From contig JAGTXK010000055.1 of assembly GCA_019096195.1 (NCBI GenBank), forward strand, positions 2,046,001 to 2,110,000: 64,000 nt of DNA, in the 5' to 3' direction. The translations under genes and the position numbers were made by a program. Below are positions 47,789 to 60,082 of the stretch, in pieces. Under the pieces are notes generated by a model. It was not told where the DNA came from, made no database searches, and was given only the letters and a program-made list of their open reading frames with translations. The first letter of the stretch is position 1; each line of letters opens with the position of its first letter. The stretch is from Boletus sp. NGJ (lineage: Eukaryota; Basidiomycota; Agaricomycetes; Boletales; Boletaceae).

Positions 47789-49852
47789 CTACTTATACGC
47801 GAAGAAAATAGAATTTGCATCGTATCATGACCTTGACTATCACTGCCAGTGCGGACCTGAGCCTGAGATGGATCTTACGATAAGTGGTCACCGCGCTCGC
47901 TAAGTAGAAGGGCGCGTTGGGACATTAGTTTTCAAACACACTTACATGAAACAAAGATGGTGGCGGTACGTGGTTGCTCCGGGTGGCATTAGGCGAACAA
48001 GAACGGTGTGATCTCAGCCTACCATCTCGCTCGAGATCTTGGTGACCGGTGGCGCCGGGGCCCGGGGTACAGTAATGCTAGTCAACCGACATATCGCGAG
48101 AAGAACGTTACAGCCGTGCTTGTCTCATGACTTTTCTCCGCAGATATCTCTGATGAGCCGGGCTATAATTCAAAACTAGCCTGAAGGAGTTAGCATGTCG
48201 TCTGCTCCCACAGTAGTTGCATGCATGTTTACTCCAAAATGTGGTACATAAGGGATTAATGGGCGGGTCCTTCCCACGAGGTCAATCCCAGAAACCAAAG
48301 AGAAGCAACATATGTACGTGATTCACCCAAATAAATAACAGAGTACAATGACAAAATTTTGCAGTTCCTGTAACAAGATCGACACTTTGATCAGTCACGT
48401 GTGCTACTATGTGTACCAAAGGGATAACACGTGCGAACTGTACATGCTCGATATCGATCTAGTCGATCGAAAGTCGGATCGACGATCGACGATGCCTTGG
48501 ATCGACCGCCGAGACTTCCAAAATCCCGCTCACCTCTACTTCTTCATGGCGCTTCAGCCGTTGCGGCGACCCACACACCAAAACCAAATGGTTATAGTAT
48601 CAGTTCTCCACCAGTTCGTCCTTCATTTCCTCGAGGTGCACTACCATAGCCGCCGGGTTCCTGTCTTCCGACGGTAGCACGTTTGACAGTCTTCTCCCGG
48701 TCCGATGCCTCCGATGCGAATGACAACCGAGGTTGCTTATTGCACCCCACTTCGGAACGTTGTACGGCAATATTTTTGACGTACATCCGGCCTGGGCTTG
48801 AGTACTTGTTTGTGTGACGAGACCTAACGCCACTCATTACGTTCTGAAATGCTATGGATGCTACCAGACTTGGCAATCTGGGAATGGGCCCGAGATTTGG
48901 CACGGGGAACTTCTCTTCTCTGATCTTCCTTACACGCTTCAAGCCGCGGTAGCCCCTTTTGAATTAGAGGTTTTTATCGATGCTCACTAGCATGCGTCCC
49001 TCTCCTTGTGAGTATGTCCAGTGAGAAACTTCCCACCTCCCACTTTTAATGTACCGCTCTATAATGACAGCACTCGAAATTACCCGCGCCAGAAGGACAG
49101 AGTACAAACGAATGTGCCAATCGCAGTCGATTGAATCAAGATCTCAACTTGAAGGAGGATCCGAGCCGACTCTGTCGGCAGATATGATAGCCGGACGGCT
49201 GAAGGTGTTGCTGCGATAATGAATAGCTCCGTCGAGGTAATATAAGTACTGCCCGGAACCAGTGCCAGTAGGTACGGCAAGCAAGGCGCAAAAGATCACG
49301 GCGACTGCGAACCCACCGAGCCCGACACGTAGCATCCTCCCAAATTAACACACAGCCGTCTGCCATGTTCATGCATCGACGCACTCTGACACGGCTTCCA
49401 CCGGGCGAGCGTCGAGCTACGTATTCCCTTGGTATCATCCTTCTCCGTCATGTTCACTCGTTGATATTTAATAGGATGGCACTGATACTCTTTCCATTTT
49501 TTGTAGAAGAGTGTAGCTCATCTCGTCTATTCGTGATTACGAGCGACTTTCTAGTCGGGAGCAAGGGCTTGACGGTGTCGGCGATGATCGACGAGGAGCT
49601 ACAAGGAACTCGAACTTTGCCTGCATTCATAAGACTAGGGCGCAACTTGTCTTCAATTCGATTCGTTGCGTATCGAGAAACACTATCATTTAAGCTATGG
49701 GGACCATGTGTAGTTTATGTCCTCTTGATGATATCCACGAAACATGAGGGTGAGGAAAAAAATATATAGTCCTGCCCGACACAGACACAACGTGCATGGT
49801 CGCGAAATCTATAGTTATACCTGTCCCAAAACCGCTCAGTGACAAAACCTCC
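47789..49852. other. Intergenic region, no supported gene
   Basis: About 2 kb. The first part is the promoter of cyclase copy 2. Minus-strand open frames at 48592-48942 (116 codons) and 49144-49335 (63 codons, hydrophobic start like a signal peptide) are not supported by family features. Nothing like a cytochrome P450, transporter or regulator, the usual partners of a terpene cluster, was recognised. Confidence 0.4.
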
Positions 49853-52173
49853 TTATGTACTCCCGTTCCCGACCCGGTTCTCCACCATCCTATCAATCTC
49901 GGCCCTAATCTCCTTCAGGTTCGTCTTGAGCGTCTTGGCATCTTCAAACTTCCGATGCGCCATCGCTTCGCCGACAAATGACTCGAGGAGGGCTTCTTGT
50001 TCGAGGAGCGGTTGAAGCGCATGTGCAAGCTCCGAATCTGGATCCACGAGCGGGGTCGCAGCATCAGGCGAGGAAGTCTGTTTCTTTGCTTTGGGGAGCG
50101 ACTGGGTGGTTTCATCAGCATCAGTCCAGTCCAGCACGAGAGAAAGCTTGCCTGGAGAGGAAACATGTTCTTTTGCAAGAACAAATCTGCCCGCGTGCGG
50201 ATCGCGAGCTGGACGCGATCTTGAGAGCTCCCGACTGTACATGGCATCTTGCGGATGCGTTTCGAGATGGCGTCGTATGAGGCAAAGTCATCGAGGATAC
50301 GCTTGCGAGCAGCGGCGGCTTCTTTACTAGGCGGGGAATTCGAACTGGGGGCGGACGTCTGAGTTGGGGAACGAGATACGGGTATGGACTTACGTGAGTG
50401 TCAGCAGTAATTCCTGAAACTGTGGAAGTGCTTCCTCGATCTCTCTCTCGAGATCGACAAACACCTACAGCTTTATTGAGTGGGAGACCACGGGAGGGAC
50501 GTTCGTAGACACTGTACCTCGTATAACCGAACCAATGGTGGTATGCGCGATACCTCCTGGTGAAACTGCTCTCGTCTGCGACCGGCGCAGATTAACATGC
50601 ATAAAAGCAGTAGAACGTGGACGACTCACGAGAGGACAGGTTTGCAATTCCCACACACCCTTACGCCCTTCAAGAACTTTTCGTCATCAGCCAGTGTCTC
50701 GTCCTTGTCTTTCTCCTTGCTGCTGCCGTTTCCGGTGCCTGCTCCGCTTGCCCTTCTTTTGACGCCATAATCAACCCCCTCGCCCACTTGCTCTATTTGC
50801 CGCGTCCTTGAATCCACAACAAACAATATCGAGCACGGTTCGGTGCGTTGGGGGCGTTTGATGGGGAGGGAACATATTATTTGGCCGCAGAGACGGCAAT
50901 GGTGTTTCCGGTTCGTGAGCGGGTGGAAAGAAGCGCTGATGTCGAGTTAGGTGGGATAAAGTGAGGGGAGGGTCGACTTACGTGCACAAAGGACATTTAG
51001 AAACAGCGGCGTCTTGTTGCCACGGTGCGATGCGCTGCTCAGCGGCTGAATATGCAAACATGGATGAGGGATGGATGAAACAAGGAGAGCACGAAAGCAT
51101 ACCTCGGATGTCTCCCTTTGCACCCTGCAATGCCTGTGATTGTAGGACACCCTTCCAAATCTCAGTCGCGTCCATATTCTTTAAACTCGCGAAATCCAAA
51201 TCGAAAAAACCGGATCTCCTGCGCTCGACTGAGGGCTTATTCACGTCCTTTGATTCGGTTGCTTGTACGGGGAAATGAAAATGAATGAGTTTTTCGAGAC
51301 GTCTTTCGAGTTTGGTACGCTCGATACGGGTAGCATCGTGTTTAGCTTTGCGGGCTTGTGAGAATTCGTCTGTACGCGGGACGGTATACGCCTCTGGGCT
51401 GGAATCCAGGTCTGTATGGTGTGGATGAGCGAAGGGGGGTGGATGGGAGGGGTGAAGCGGACAAGGGTGGGGAAGTTATCGGGGAAGGGGATGTACTAGA
51501 TGAGACGGAAGTTGACGGCACCGAGAGGGAGGTAGAGCGAGGTGGGGGCAGGCCGGATGATTCAGAGGGAATAGCCAAGGATGCATTGGGAGTGTGGGAT
51601 GGACTGGGGCGATTTGGATGTGATTTGTCATCGCTGATGGATGGCACACGGCTGTGGAGGGGAGGTGAGCGGGGAGGTGGAGGCGAGAGGTCGAGCTGGC
51701 GGGATATCGAGGATGAGGAGGAGGGAGCTCTGGACTGGGCTGCGGGCGGGCGGAGGGGGGATGAAGGTAGCGCCCGCGAGGCTGATGGGCGGGGCTGGAG
51801 GCGCCGGAAAGTGGAGGACTTCCTCGGGGCGGTGGAAGTGAGGGGAAGCGGGGCGGAAGAGGCAGAGGGGGAAGGCGAGTCGAGCTGCATTCCGTCGACG
51901 GCAGGGGGGGGCGTGGCTGCGGAGGTGGGGGAGAAAAGTTCGTTCATGGGTTGGACAAGAACGAGGTCGGAGGGGAGTTTCTCGATGACCCAGTCGCCGG
52001 AGAGAGGGCGGTGTGAGGCGGGGGGAGGCACATTGGGTGGGATGGGGAAAGTCGAAACGGTGCGGGAGTGACGCTTGGACTAGAGAACGGGTGAGCAGAG
52101 AAAGCGAACGCAGCAAAGCTTGATAATTTACCCTGTACGCCTGGTACGGTACAGCGCTGGCGTTGTTTTGCAT
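49853..52173 (-). CDS. PEP7: FYVE-finger endosomal tether PEP7/VAC1-like (rabenosyn family), with a frame break
   Basis: Several exons. Exon 1 (52173-52132) encodes MQNNASAVPYQAYR and joins 52079 downward. A Ser/Pro-rich region is followed by a helical stretch (RIERTKLERRLEKLIHF) and LDFASLKNMDATEIWKGV. A FYVE zinc finger comes next: WQQDAAVSKCPLC, RKHHCRLCGQIIC, VRVCGNCK. The C-terminus is coiled-coil (EQEALLESFVGEAMAHRKFEDAKTL...). PEP7/Vac1 binds PI3P and Rab5-type GTPases and promotes Golgi-to-endosome vesicle fusion. Around 51375-51381 the frame shifts by one base: the conserved order ...GVYRP then RTDEFSQARKAK needs one base less. It may be a sequencing error or a real break. Divergent from PAN2, 79 bp apart. 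Confidence 0.82.
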
Positions 52174-52252
52174 GGATCGCAGCAAACCCGACAAGTACTT
52201 GACACCAGTGTAGAGATGGGTCACGTGATAGGTACTTTGTATCCAATCTATC
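52174..52252. promoter_or_regulatory. 79-bp bidirectional gap, PEP7 / PAN2
   Basis: The two start codons face apart with 79 bases between them. The string GGTCACGTGATA (CACGTG core) lies at about 52219-52230 and is a candidate shared element. Leader RNAs must be very short, or the promoters overlap the opposite gene. Confidence 0.5.
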
Positions 52253-55200
52253 ATGTATCGGCCAGCCGTGTCCATCGCCGCTGCCCAGCCCGTCACCGCC
52301 CTCGCATTCGACCCCGTCTCCGACTCTATCTGGACCGGCGACAACGCCGGCACCGTCACCGCCCTCCACTCCCTCCACGGCCTACGCGGCGTCTCCTTCC
52401 CCGTCGGCGGCGCACTCCCCGTAAAGCAGCTCGCCGTCGCCGACAATCACGTCCGCGCGCTCGGCCTCGCTGGCCATGGCGTCGGCGCCTGGGCCAAGGG
52501 CGGCACGAACAAGTGGTACTTTCGCTGCAGCCCCTCGCCAGCCACCGTCTCCGCAATCTCCCCCTCCACATTCTCCTCGACCGTCGTCGCCGTCGCCACC
52601 ACCGTCCCCGACATCGTCCTGCTCAACACAATGACCGGCTCCGTCCTTCGCCAGGCATCCGTGCCCTCACACGTCACCCACCTTCACTTTTCACACTCCA
52701 CCCTCCTCTGCGCATCCGCCGATGGCTACGTGCGCGCTCACGATCCCCGCACCGCAGCGCGCAGAGAAAATGCAGACAGCGGCGTCCTCGCTCATGCCAG
52801 CGGCGTCCAGGATCTCCAAGCAACCGGCAACTTTTTCTTCACCATCGGCTCGAGTGCAAGGTCCGTTGCCTCCCCTCTCCCCATCTCTCTCGCTCACTTC
52901 ATCTAGACATGGTCACGAATTCCCCGATCCCCTCGTCAAGGTCTACGACCTGCGCAACATGAGACCCCTTCCTCCGATCCCCTTCTCCGACGGTCCTGCC
53001 TTTATCAACCTGCTCCCAAAGCATGCATCCAGCCTCGTCGTCACCTCACCTCAAGGCCTCGTCAACGTCGTCGACGTGTCCAACACAAACTCCTCCGAGT
53101 TCTATCACGTACGTGACTCATTCTCCCCTCGTCCCCCCTCTCCTCCAACCCATCTCCAAGCTCGACACCACCTCCTACATCACATCCGCCGCCGTTTCAT
53201 CCAATGGATCCTACTTGGCCTTTGGTGACGCCGTCGGTACAATTCACCTCCTCACAGCAGCAGATGAATCGTCCGAGCCCTTCTTCAACGGCTTTCAAGG
53301 CCAACCAGTCGAATGGGCGGATGTCCCCGAACCAATCCCCGAAATAAACTGGTCAGATTCCACGTATGTCACCAATCTTGCTTTCTCTTTTCATCATCCA
53401 ACGTACCACGCTCAAGTCCTCTCAACTCCATCGGTATGCCATATTATACGACACCCCTTTTTTCTTCTTGGACTCCTCAATTCCTCTCCTCAACTATCCC
53501 CCCCTACCCACCCCCTGCCAAAATACCACCTCAGATCCTCTCAACAATGAAGATCAACGACAATGTTGCATACGCTGCTCTCCCAAAGGAGCTCAGAGGT
53601 CGGAGAAATCGCGTCGTCGTTTCGAGCACAAAGGATCAAGCCAGGTTCAGAAGTGGCAAAGGAAAACGGGACGACGACGTCAGTCTCTCCAATGTGCTTC
53701 GCAGCGCTGGAACTCATCCACACCACAGGTCGAGCTAGAGCATCTCACACTCGACGATAGTATCGACGAGGTACCCCGCATATATCGCAAAGTCGAGATC
53801 GAGTACTCCAAATTCGGCGTCGAAGACTTTGATTTCGGGTACATGGTTTGTGCATCCGTCTCTCCTCGGTCTCACTCCTCCTCTCAGGTTCTACAACAAA
53901 ACCGCATATAGTGGTCTCGAAACCCACATCCTAAATTCGTATACGAACCCGATCTTACAGGTGATGAACTACACTTTTCCCATCAGAAAGCTGGCCAGGT
54001 CGCACATCACGACAAATTGTCCACGAGAGCACTGTCTGCTATGCGAGCTCGGTTTTGTCGCACGCATGCTCGAGGACGCACACGGGACCAACTGTCAATC
54101 AAGCAACTTCTGCAAGACAGTCGGCGTTCTTGCTCAAGGTAAGATCCCTTCCCTCTCTCCCTGAATTTCTCGAGTAAAGACATGCGATCGAAACAAGTCC
54201 AAAACCAACTCGAACTGATCGATTACGGTCGTGAACCTACCGAAGTCGATTACGCTCACATGATCCAGTCCTTCCATCGTTTCCTCATCGACCACCTCAG
54301 CTCGGAAGGCAACTCTTTCCCTCATAACCCCGTGATATTTCAGCGTCCTCCCTCGCACTCTACCACCACTACTTTTCAGGCTGATACTCACCTTAACGCA
54401 AACGCGTCCTTTTCACCCGCAGCCGCCCCAGTGACACAATTACTGGGGATCGATGCAAAGAATATCATTGTGTGTCTGAGCTGCAAGGCTGTCAGGGAAA
54501 AGGAGAACATGACGCATGTTGTCGACATGATTTATCCGAGAAAGGTGTGTTTCTCTCTTCTCGCCCGGGTCACCATTTACCACCATCAACATCCAGCCCC
54601 TTCCGAATGAATTTCCGTCTCAAGCCTCCTTTGCTGATATTCTCCGCTCGTCCCTAATCCGTCAAATGACCCACAAAGCCACCTGTCAGACATGCAAACA
54701 GTTCTCTACGTTCTCTTCTCGCCGCTCGATCCCGAGCGCAGATCTCCCCCCCATATTAGCGGTAAATGCGAGTGTATATAATGACGACAATCTGAGGTAT
54801 TGGCTGGACACAAGAACTGGGAGGTTCGTGACCCCAACGGTGGAGGTCAGAGGTGAGGTAGAGGGTGTCGACGATCCTGAAAGCGTGACTTATGAGCTCC
54901 GGGTGTGTACTATTCCTGCATCGAACGTCTGTGATTAACCCCTTCGTCTCTAGGCTATCGTGTGTCAGATCATGACAAAAACAAGGCACTCGCACTTGGT
55001 TGCGATCGTAAAGGGCAAGTCGCGTTGATTACTTCCATCTCTTTTCACGTTTAATTTCATTGTAGTACTCGAAACGGAAAACCAACCGCATCTCAAGGGC
55101 CCTTGGTTCTTGTTCAATGACTTTGTAGTCCGCAATATTTCCGAGGACGAGGCACTTAGTTTCCCGAGTACTTGGAAGGTATGTGCGCACTTTACACGTC

Positions 55201-56657
55201 TCATTTCGTGCTCCTTTACACGGAAAACCAGGTCCCCGCTGTGTTATATCTCGAACGAGAAGATGTGCGCTCTCAACTCGACTTTAGCAATCTCCCCGAC
55301 GAGCTCGACCTCTCGATATTGAGTCGCGATACGTCTATATCGGTGTAAGTAATGACGTTGTCTGTCTAATCGCTTTGCTGAATGTTGAATGGACGTAGAA
55401 ATCGAGACAAGAGCTTGATCAAGCACGAATGTCTACGCTTCCAGGAGTTGCCTAAACCCGGTACCTTGGTCTCGATCGATGCCGAGTTCGTGTCTATGCA
55501 ACAGGTTAGTTCGCATTCGACGCGACTGGTTCACCTCCTCACGCGTGCTTCTATTTCACAGGAAGAAACAGAATTCAGATCCGACGGTACGAACCGTGTC
55601 ATTCGCCCTGCTCGCCTCAGTCTTGCACGTGTCTCGGTCTTGCGAGGGGACGGTCCGAAAGAAGGCATTCCGTTCATCGATGACCACATTCATACGAGTG
55701 AGGTCATCGTCGATTACCTCACCGAGTTCTCGGGCATCAAATGTACGTTCCCTTTTGCCTCCCCCCGCGTCGCTAACTGGAGCCCCTTGGCACCGCATAT
55801 AGTCGGAGACTTGGATCCGCACTTATCAAGGCATACGTTGACGCCACTGAAGCTTGTGTACAAGAAGCTACGGTTGCTCGTCGATCGAGGATGCATATTT
55901 ATTGGCCATGGGCTCTCCAAGGATTTTCGGATCATCAGTCAGTTTCTAACTTGTCCGTGACATTCCAAGGTTCACTATAGACTACGCGACAGACATTTTC
56001 GTCCCTCCCGAGCAAGTGATTGATACAGTCGACCTTTATTTCCTCCGTAACCGCCAGCGTCGTCTCTCGCTCCGTTTCGTCTCCTGGTTTGTCCTCGGAG
56101 AAAACATCCAGACGGACACACACGACTCGATCGAGGATGCGCGCTCCGCACTGAGGTTGTACAAGGCATACCATGAATTCGAGGAACGGGGCGTCTTTGA
56201 TGAAAAGTTGGATGAGCTATATCGAGCCGGGAAGCAAAACGTACGTCATGTCGCTCGCCTAGGTGTCTGGTGTTCGTGTGCTGAACCGACGCGTGGACAG
56301 AACTGGAAACCACCACTACCGACGTCGACGGCGATCTCCCCTGTCACAACGACTTCCCCTGGCCATGTCCTCGCCCAACCGACTGCGCTCTCGCCGCCGT
56401 CCACGCAGTCAACTCAGACGCCAGGACAGGGACACGCGTCGATGCAGATACAGCCACCCAGCGTGTCCCAGTTCAACATGCTCGCCGCGGCAGCGGCGGC
56501 ACGAAACTTTGCACATCAAGGACAGTTTCAGTCGATGCGGTTCGATATGAATGCGCTGAACGCGGCTGCGGCGGGGTATTTTACGCCGCCGGACGTGAAC
56601 CCGTTTGGTGCATCGGGTTCGGGTGCTAGTTCCGGGGGTGGATGGAGCAGACGGTGA
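52253..56657 (+). CDS. PAN2: PAN2, catalytic subunit of the PAN2-PAN3 deadenylase
   Basis: Many exons, most junctions checked in frame. The order is: N-terminal WD40 propeller (ALAFDPVSDSIWTGDNAGTV ...), a linker, the pseudo-ubiquitin-hydrolase domain (YSGLETHILNSYTNPILQVMNY, TTNCPREHCLLCELGF, NIIVCLSCKAVREKE) and the DEDD exonuclease. Exonuclease residues are visible as SIDAEF (Asp, Glu), GHGLSKDFR (Asp) and DSIEDARSA (Asp). The tail has an Ala-rich stretch (AAAAAARNFA). The enzyme shortens poly(A) tails in the cytoplasm, recruited by PAN3 and poly(A)-binding protein. The catalytic set looks complete. The start ATG at 52253 begins MYRPAVSIAAAQPV, in keeping with the family. Confidence 0.92.
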
Positions 56658-56874
56658 GACTCTCAGAGAAAGGACTGAATTTTGGGACGATGCTATACGA
56701 TTCACGATACATTTCGATGAACCATCCCAGTGTATTTTTAACGTCTTTGTTGCTTTTTGCTTGTCGATTGTAGTAGCAGGTCGTCTGGACGATTGTAACC
56801 TTTTTTTTTTCTGTCTGGATGACAGTATATGTAGAACGACAGTATGTATACTAGGACGACGATTGTGGTCGGAA

Positions 56875-58282
56875 TCATCCAGATTTCGACGAGGCTTCAA
56901 TAGGTGTCGTCGAAACGCCGAGTACCGTCCAGTCGATCGCATCTCTGTCGTTTTCCAGTAACCACTCGTTTGCCCGTTTGAAGTGTCCGTTTCCGAGAAA
57001 ACCGCGATGCGCAGAAAGAGGGGACGGATGCGCAGATCTGGGCGAATAAGCCGCGTCAGCCCGAGTCTGAACCATGACAAGTGACCACAAGTACCTCAAC
57101 ACCAAGTGTTTCTGCTAATCGATACAAAAAGCGCGTCAGCAACCACGTCCCACGAACGCACAATAAACAAAACGACGTACCTCATCGATTCGTAACCGTT
57201 CGCACGTCTTTTGCGCCGCAAGTCCCCACGCAAAGAACACGACGCCATGTCCGGTATCGTTGGCGTGCGTCAGAACGGCATCGAGGACTGCGTCTGTAAA
57301 GGTTTCCCATCCTTTTTTGGCGTGCGAGTTGGCTTTGTGGGCGCGGACGGTGAGGCAGGTGTTGAGCCAGAGGACGCCGGACTTGGCGAGGGGGGTGAGG
57401 TCTCTGGATTGGGGAGGTTGCCGTCACGGTCGCGATCATGTTGTGAGCGATATCATGATGAGAGGGAGGAGGGAAGAAGAAGAGATGACGGACCCTGTTT
57501 TGGGAGGGGAAAACGCAGGGACGTCGCTCGCGAGCTGTTTATAAATGTTCTTGAGCGATCCGGGCAGTTTCGTCGGTGGCAAGACGGAGAACGAGAGTCC
57601 TTGCAGAGGCAATTGTCAGCACGTGGGCTCGAGAGTTGGCGTGGTGTGACGGACCGTGTGCTTGGCCGACGTCGTGATATGGGTCCTGACGCGGGTGAGT
57701 TGGAGGGGTGGGAGGCGAGGGGGATAGTCTAACCTGTCCTATCACGACGGCCTTGACGGCGTCGAGTGGCGTCAGTCGTGACCACGAATAAATGTTTCTA
57801 GCTGGGACGAATACGCGGGTTCGTAACGCGGACCTAATACCACCACGATGGAGTCTAAACTCACCCGGTGGGTATACTTGATACGACTTGGTCTCCAGAG
57901 TCAAGAAATCTTTGAGCTGCGAGGGAAAACGGATCATGAGGCGCGCGCTCCTGGATGGCACGTATAAAAGAAAAGGTGGAGGTCGCACCTTGCGGAAATA
58001 GGGCTTGGTAAACTCGGCTTCGAGCGCTGTCCTCCACGAAGCGCCCATTGTGTCCCGTTCGAGATTCTCGATGATGTCGCTCGCGTCTAGAGTGGCATCG
58101 CCAGCACCGATGGTCGTTATGGCGATCGTCGACCTAGCGGGGAGGCTCAGTACGGTGCGGCTCAGGTAGGATCAATATGTAGGGGGTGCTGACATCGTCG
58201 CCTTGATCTCGACCTTGCGCTTCTTGGAGGCGCTGGCGATGGTACTGACTGCGACGCGTTTCTGAGATATGATGGGTGTCAT
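56875..58282 (-). CDS. UNG1: Uracil-DNA glycosylase (family 1, UNG)
   Basis: Several exons. Exon 1 (58282-58194) encodes [17 protein letters not shown] followed by a basic KKRKVEIK, a likely nuclear signal. Then [20 protein letters not shown], the water-activating motif [15 protein letters not shown] (catalytic Asp), [38 protein letters not shown], and the His loop [11 protein letters not shown] that intercalates at the lesion. UNG removes uracil from DNA in nucleus and mitochondria and starts base-excision repair. The enzyme set is complete; minor exon limits between 57.2 and 57.9 kb were not tested. It is convergent with PAN2, 217 bp apart. Confidence 0.9.
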
Positions 58283-58405
58283 TCTGGTTGGTTTCATGAG
58301 GTGGGTATGAGTAGAGGATACACAGCGGCGGCGTGAGTCAAACGCGTCGGACGCGTAATAGGGGATTTCCTCTTTCGGACACGTCTACCAACAAAAAGTC
58401 TATCT

Positions 58406-59619
58406 CTATCTTCTCCTCCCCTTGGCCATCTTTCTACCGAGTGCCCGCCTCTCCTTCTGAAATCGGCTTCGTTTCACTTGACGAACACCGTCCTCCCCAT
58501 CCTCCGTATCATCTCGCACCCTCGTCCTAGACCGAGACAATGCATCGGCTTTCTTGCCCTTTTGTCGGAGTTCTTCGTACCCGTCCCCTATGGCACCCGC
58601 CCTTGTCCTTCCCACAGAACGTAACACATCTTCGAATTCATCTTCCAGGCCACGACCACGACGCCGCCCACGACTGGAACCCGTTCCACCCAACGCAAGG
58701 TCCTCTTCGTCCCGCCGACGCCTCCGCGCGTCCTTTTTTTTCATCATCAACCGCGTAAAGTTATCCTCCTCAAACTCGGTCATCTGTTGGATCTCGCGTG
58801 CGCGATCCGAAGCCAGCGCAGCCATCGCGCCCAAGCCAGAGGAAGACTCGATGTGTGGTCGCAACGGATCGTGGTGAAGGAGCGAGGAAAGCGTTTTTGG
58901 GACTGGCTGACGTTTGGAGCGTTTATCACCAGCGTTTTCTGTGTAGGGCATTGGCGCTAGTTTTGGGGGCTTGTAAATACCATCGCGGTTGTCTGCCTCT
59001 TCGTTGTCATCCCCGTCAGACGCCGCGTCCGAAGCTTGGTCGTTGTTGACCAGGTTCTGGGGGTTAGGTCGGAAGGCCAAGGGGTCTGGTGTGAACGACA
59101 GCGCTGTCAGTGGACATCGGATGAGAGTGAGCGAGTGCGACTTGCCGTCGGCAACGTTTGTCGACGCATCGTCTGCGTCTGCGATACGAACGAGTTTCTC
59201 AATCTGATACCTGATCCTGCTTTCGAGGACTTTTATCTTTTCAAGCACGACACGGCCTTCGATCATCGAATCTACCAAGTCGCCCACACCTGCCCCGCGT
59301 GCGTCGCGTTCGGCGGTGCTGAAAGGCAGGGATGCTGGGGTCCGCTGTTCCAGCACGTCGCCCGCTGCACGCCGTGCGACGAGGAGAACGAGGGATTGAA
59401 GGTAAAACAACATGAGGTGGTGTTTGACAGACAAGAGCGATATCCCGTCTCTGGTGTCCAGGTCGTCTGTGGAGGACTGCCTACGAGCGGTTTTGTCAGG
59501 ATCCACCCGGACGTTCAATGGTGTTTGATTGCCTACTTTTCTTTGAGAGATTGAACGAGTTCTCTGGTGGAGGCCATACTCGCACTCATTTCGTCCAAGA
59601 GAGCAGCGGGATCAGCCAT
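58406..59619 (-). CDS. LCP5: Neuroguidin/LCP5-like protein (Sas10/C1D family)
   Basis: Two exons (59619-59537, 59480-58406) join in frame to 385 aa. The Sas10/Utp3/C1D domain spans residues about 10-130: ELVQSLKEK, TRDGISLLSVKHHLMLFYLQ, VVLEKIKVLESRIRYQIEKLVR. A linker contains DPLAFRPNPQNL, as in the family. The C-terminus is rich in Arg/Lys (RSRFQKERRALGRKMAKGRRR), fitting a nucleolar protein. Lcp5 is part of the U3 small-subunit processome needed for 18S rRNA maturation; animal neuroguidin also binds eIF4E. Nucleolar function is inferred from the family. Start is the first ATG, with short spacing to the 5' neighbour. Confidence 0.9.
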
Positions 59620-60082
59620 GGTGGTAAATGAATTGGTCCGAGTGCTACCACGACACTGTATTTTTTTTCACTCTGACGACAACCTAGTTGATGCAGTCTA
59701 GTCAGCGACGGTTCGTTAATCTTTTGAGTGCAAATAGAAAAATCAGTCAACGGTTTTCTAGGCCGCCGCTCTCCTTTGAGAGCGTAGTGCATGGCATCAG
59801 TTGTATCAGAGCCCAGTGCGTTTCATCTCGTGAAGACACGGTGGGGACATACTCTCACGTTCAAGTTGGACGGAGACAAAAAGGTTGAAGCCGCAACTTG
59901 CGCACAGCACGCGGACTTTGTACGGGGGGTGATGGATGACGTTTCTCAAGGCTGTTATCATCTCAAGCAATTGTTTATGGCGATGTCAACTATCACGGTT
60001 GTCCTTGCTCGCGTCAGGTTTCCAATATCAGGACCCTCTCCCTTGCTTGCGACCCATTTCCAGCGGATTGACTCCAGCCACC
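59620..60082. promoter_or_regulatory. Divergent promoter, LCP5 / DUF1766 gene, with a possible leader frame
   Basis: The region holds both promoters. An open frame starting at 59791 (MASVVSEPSAFHLVKTRW) looks partly coding, and the 3' end at 60022 (GCGTCAG) could be an acceptor. It may be an extra 5' exon of the next gene or an upstream reading frame. I could not decide. Confidence 0.4.

Noticed and set aside
48592-48942. Minus-strand open frame of 116 codons near the cyclases, considered as a tailoring enzyme remnant
   Set aside because: No P450 haem motif or other enzyme signature could be found.
49144-49335. Minus-strand 63-codon frame with a hydrophobic start, considered as a small secreted protein
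   Set aside because: Too short, only one Cys, and no supporting promoter or splice features; left undecided.
51358-52071. Long plus-strand open frame rich in Gly/Glu/Arg opposite PEP7
   Set aside because: It is the antisense of the Ser/Pro-rich region of the PEP7-like gene.
57211-57732. Plus-strand open frame opposite the UNG gene
   Set aside because: Antisense shadow; the minus strand encodes conserved UNG motifs here.
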